A stretch of DNA of 64,000 bases from Eulemur rufifrons (lineage: Eukaryota; Chordata; Mammalia; Primates; Lemuridae). How positions within the stretch are numbered: the stretch's first letter is position 1; each line of letters begins with the position of its first letter. The notes beneath the pieces are model-generated. The model saw only the letters and a program-made list of their open reading frames with translations, made no database searches and was not told where the DNA came from. The stretch lies in NCBI RefSeq assembly GCF_041146395.1, contig NC_091006.1:2734001-2798000 (forward strand), given 5' to 3'. This document shows, one piece after another, positions 62,149-64,000 of the stretch. The position numbers were made by a program, and so were the translations under genes.

Positions 62149-62479
62149 TGCTATGGTTTGAATGTTTGTGTCTCCTCAGGATTCTTATGTTGAAATCCCA
62201 ACCCCAAGGTGATTGTGTTAGGAGGTGGGGCCTTTTAGGAAGTGATTAGGGCCATTGCAAAATAGGCACAAGGGAGCTTTTTCACCCCTTTCACCATGTG
62301 AGGGCACAGTGAGAAGGTGCCATCAGTGAACCAGCTAACAGCCCCTCTCCAGACACTGAGTCTGCCAGCTCCTTGATCTTGGACTTCCCAGTGTCCAGAA
62401 CTGTGAGAAATAAATTTTTGTTCATAAGCTACCCAGGTGATGGTGTTTTGTTAGAGCAGCCTGAACAGACTAAGGCGCA
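62149..62479 (+). mobile_element. MaLR (MST/MLT1-type) solo LTR, sense
   Basis: Starts TGCTATGGTTTGAATGTTTG, has TTGAAATCCCAACCCCAAGG, GGAGGTGGGGCCTTTTAGGA, the LTR poly(A) signal in GTGAGAAATAAATTTTTGTT, and ends near AGACTAAGGCGCA. It is in the same direction as DPY19L3, so its poly(A) signal lies on the transcribed strand. Confidence 0.88.
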
Positions 62480-62489
62480 TGGTGTGAGA

Positions 62490-63250
62490 GGAGCCCTGCT
62501 GACATAGAAGATTCAAGTAAGATCCAGAGTCCTGTGGGGTAATAGGACACAACTGAAAATCACTCCTCATATGGAGAATCAGGAAAATCTCCCTTGAGTG
62601 AAAAGAAGCAATCAACAGGTGCCAACACCAAGGCACACAGAAATTGGAATTATCTGACAAGGAATTTAAAGCAGCTATCACAGAAAAGCTTCACTGAACA
62701 GTTAGTTAGAAACACACTTGAGGCGAGTGAAAATATAAGTTGTAAGCAAGAAATAGAATATATAAAGAAGCAAATGGAAATTTTGGATTTGAAAAGTTTC
62801 AGTAACCAAAATTAAAAACTCGGGGGACAGGCTCAACAGCAGAATAAAATGGTCAGAGGAAAGAGTCAGTGACCTTGAACATAGTCTAAAATTCATATGA
62901 TCAGAATCCCAGAAGGAGAGGAGACAGAGTATGAGAATGAAAAAAATATTCAAAGAAATACTTTTGGAAGAAATGACTGAAATTTTCTTAAATTTGGCAA
63001 AAGACAGAAACCTACAGAATCAAGAAACTGAGCTAATGTCAAATAGGGTACACCAAACAGAGCCTCACCAGGTGGATTTTTTGCAGAAATTGAAAAGTTG
63101 ATTCTGAAATTCATATGGAAACTCAAGGGACCCAGAACAGCTAAAACAATTTTGAAAAAGAAGAATAAACTTGGAAGACTCACACTTTCTGATTTCAAAA
63201 CGTACTACAAAACTGTAGTAATCGAAGCAGGGTGATACTGGCAGAAGGAT
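62490..63250 (+). mobile_element. old L1 pieces: ORF1-like then ORF2 segment
   Basis: 62490-63060 resembles an old L1/HAL1 ORF1 region (GAATTTAAAGCAGCTATCAC, AAATGGTCAGAGGAAAGAGT). 63085-63250 is L1 ORF2 (TTCATATGGAAACTCAAGGG, TGATTTCAAAACGTACTACA). The two are almost joined. Confidence 0.6.
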
Positions 63251-63309
63251 AGACATTAGGTCATTAAATATGAAATGTCTGATTTCACATCAATAGTGTA
63301 TCTGTGTTA

Positions 63310-64000
63310 TCTCTCAAACAAGAAGCAGTACAATTAATCAAACTGTGCGCCTAAACTATCGACACAGTTTTGCCATCTTTGACATAAACGGCAGCTTGTT
63401 TATGCCAGCAGCAAAGAAGCCTGGAAAGCAAGTGGCAATGAAATTATGAAAAGTGTTTTCCACAGCGTGTTGAGAATTGAATATTTTTCCTTACAAGAAG
63501 TAGTCCAAAACCTGGAAGAAGTGGTAGTCAGTTGGTGCAAGGTGTGGTGAATACAGTGTATGATAGTTTCCAAGTCCAGCTGCTGTAGTTTGAGCAACAT
63601 TGTGACACATGTGGTCAAGCTTTGTCTTGCAAGAGAATCGGCCTGTTCTCTATTGACCAGTATCAGCTGCTTAATCACAAGTATCCTCATCATTTCATCC
63701 AGCTGGTTGCAGTAGATATCTGCCATGATCAGTTGACCAGGTTTCATTAATCTGGAGTGGATAATACCAGCACTGGACCACCAAACAGACACCATTAGCT
63801 CTTTTGGATGAATATTCAGTTTTGGACTGTGCTTTGGCACTCCATCTTTATCCAGCCATTGTGGCGAATGTTGCAGTTATCCAAAAGAATCCATTTTTCA
63901 TCACACATAACAATATGGTGTAGAAATGGTTCACCTTTATGTTGTAACAGCAAAGAAAGGCAGGCTTCAAGACTGTTACTCTGCTGACACTTGTTTAATT
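63310..64000 (-). mobile_element. mariner transposon remnant, antisense, runs off the window
   Basis: The minus strand reads, with errors, as the middle of a mariner transposase; the frame 63400-63840 includes a VWWSSAG block and an IDEM-like segment. Upstream coding sequence continues to at least 63960. It is frameshifted after about 63660, so inactive. The left inverted end is not clear. Confidence 0.75.

Overview
This is nuclear DNA from a mammal, most likely a strepsirrhine (probably lemuriform) primate. The host call rests on the interspersed repeats. Many dimeric Alu elements share an odd internal stretch (GAAAGAAATTATATGGACA followed by an AT-rich linker) and the GAGCTAGGCTGACGCCACGG segment, and there are L1 3' ends ending in CCCCATAATATGCTGAAATAAAA. 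Both forms are, to my knowledge, typical of lemur/galago genomes rather than of monkeys and apes. The species is inference.

Two host genes are visible, both on the + strand, in the order seen on human 19q13.11. On the left is the 3' end of ZNF507: a terminal intron-rich part (1-13671), an exon with one C2H2 finger (13672-13806), the last coding exon with a second C2H2 finger and stop codon (13928-14294), and a long AT-rich 3'UTR ending near 17.83 kb. After about 11.4 kb of intergenic DNA a CpG island (about 29.25-30.56 kb) marks the promoter of DPY19L3. Its start-codon exon is at 31835-31974, followed by six more coding exons (34570-34703, 52464-52554, 58414-58535, 59149-59294, 60561-60684, 61227-61361). 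Joined, they keep one frame for 285 codons, about 40% of the roughly 716-residue C-mannosyltransferase; the rest lies beyond the window.

Everything else is intron or intergenic DNA full of repeats: about a dozen Alus, a full-length 7SL RNA-like copy, old and young L1, L2, MIR, MaLR LTRs and other LTR relics, hAT MITEs, several Tigger elements including a near full-length Tigger1, and a mariner remnant at the right edge. Several are nested with readable target-site duplications, so relative ages can be worked out.

I found no evidence for a wholly new system. The best leads are: a minisatellite at the DPY19L3 CpG island that carries two copies of a strong splice donor; a short uORF whose stop overlaps the DPY19L3 start codon; a G-quadruplex motif in the ZNF507 3'UTR; a TSD-bounded young L1 with a candidate 3' transduction; and two MaLR LTRs inserted one after the other at the same CACTG target.
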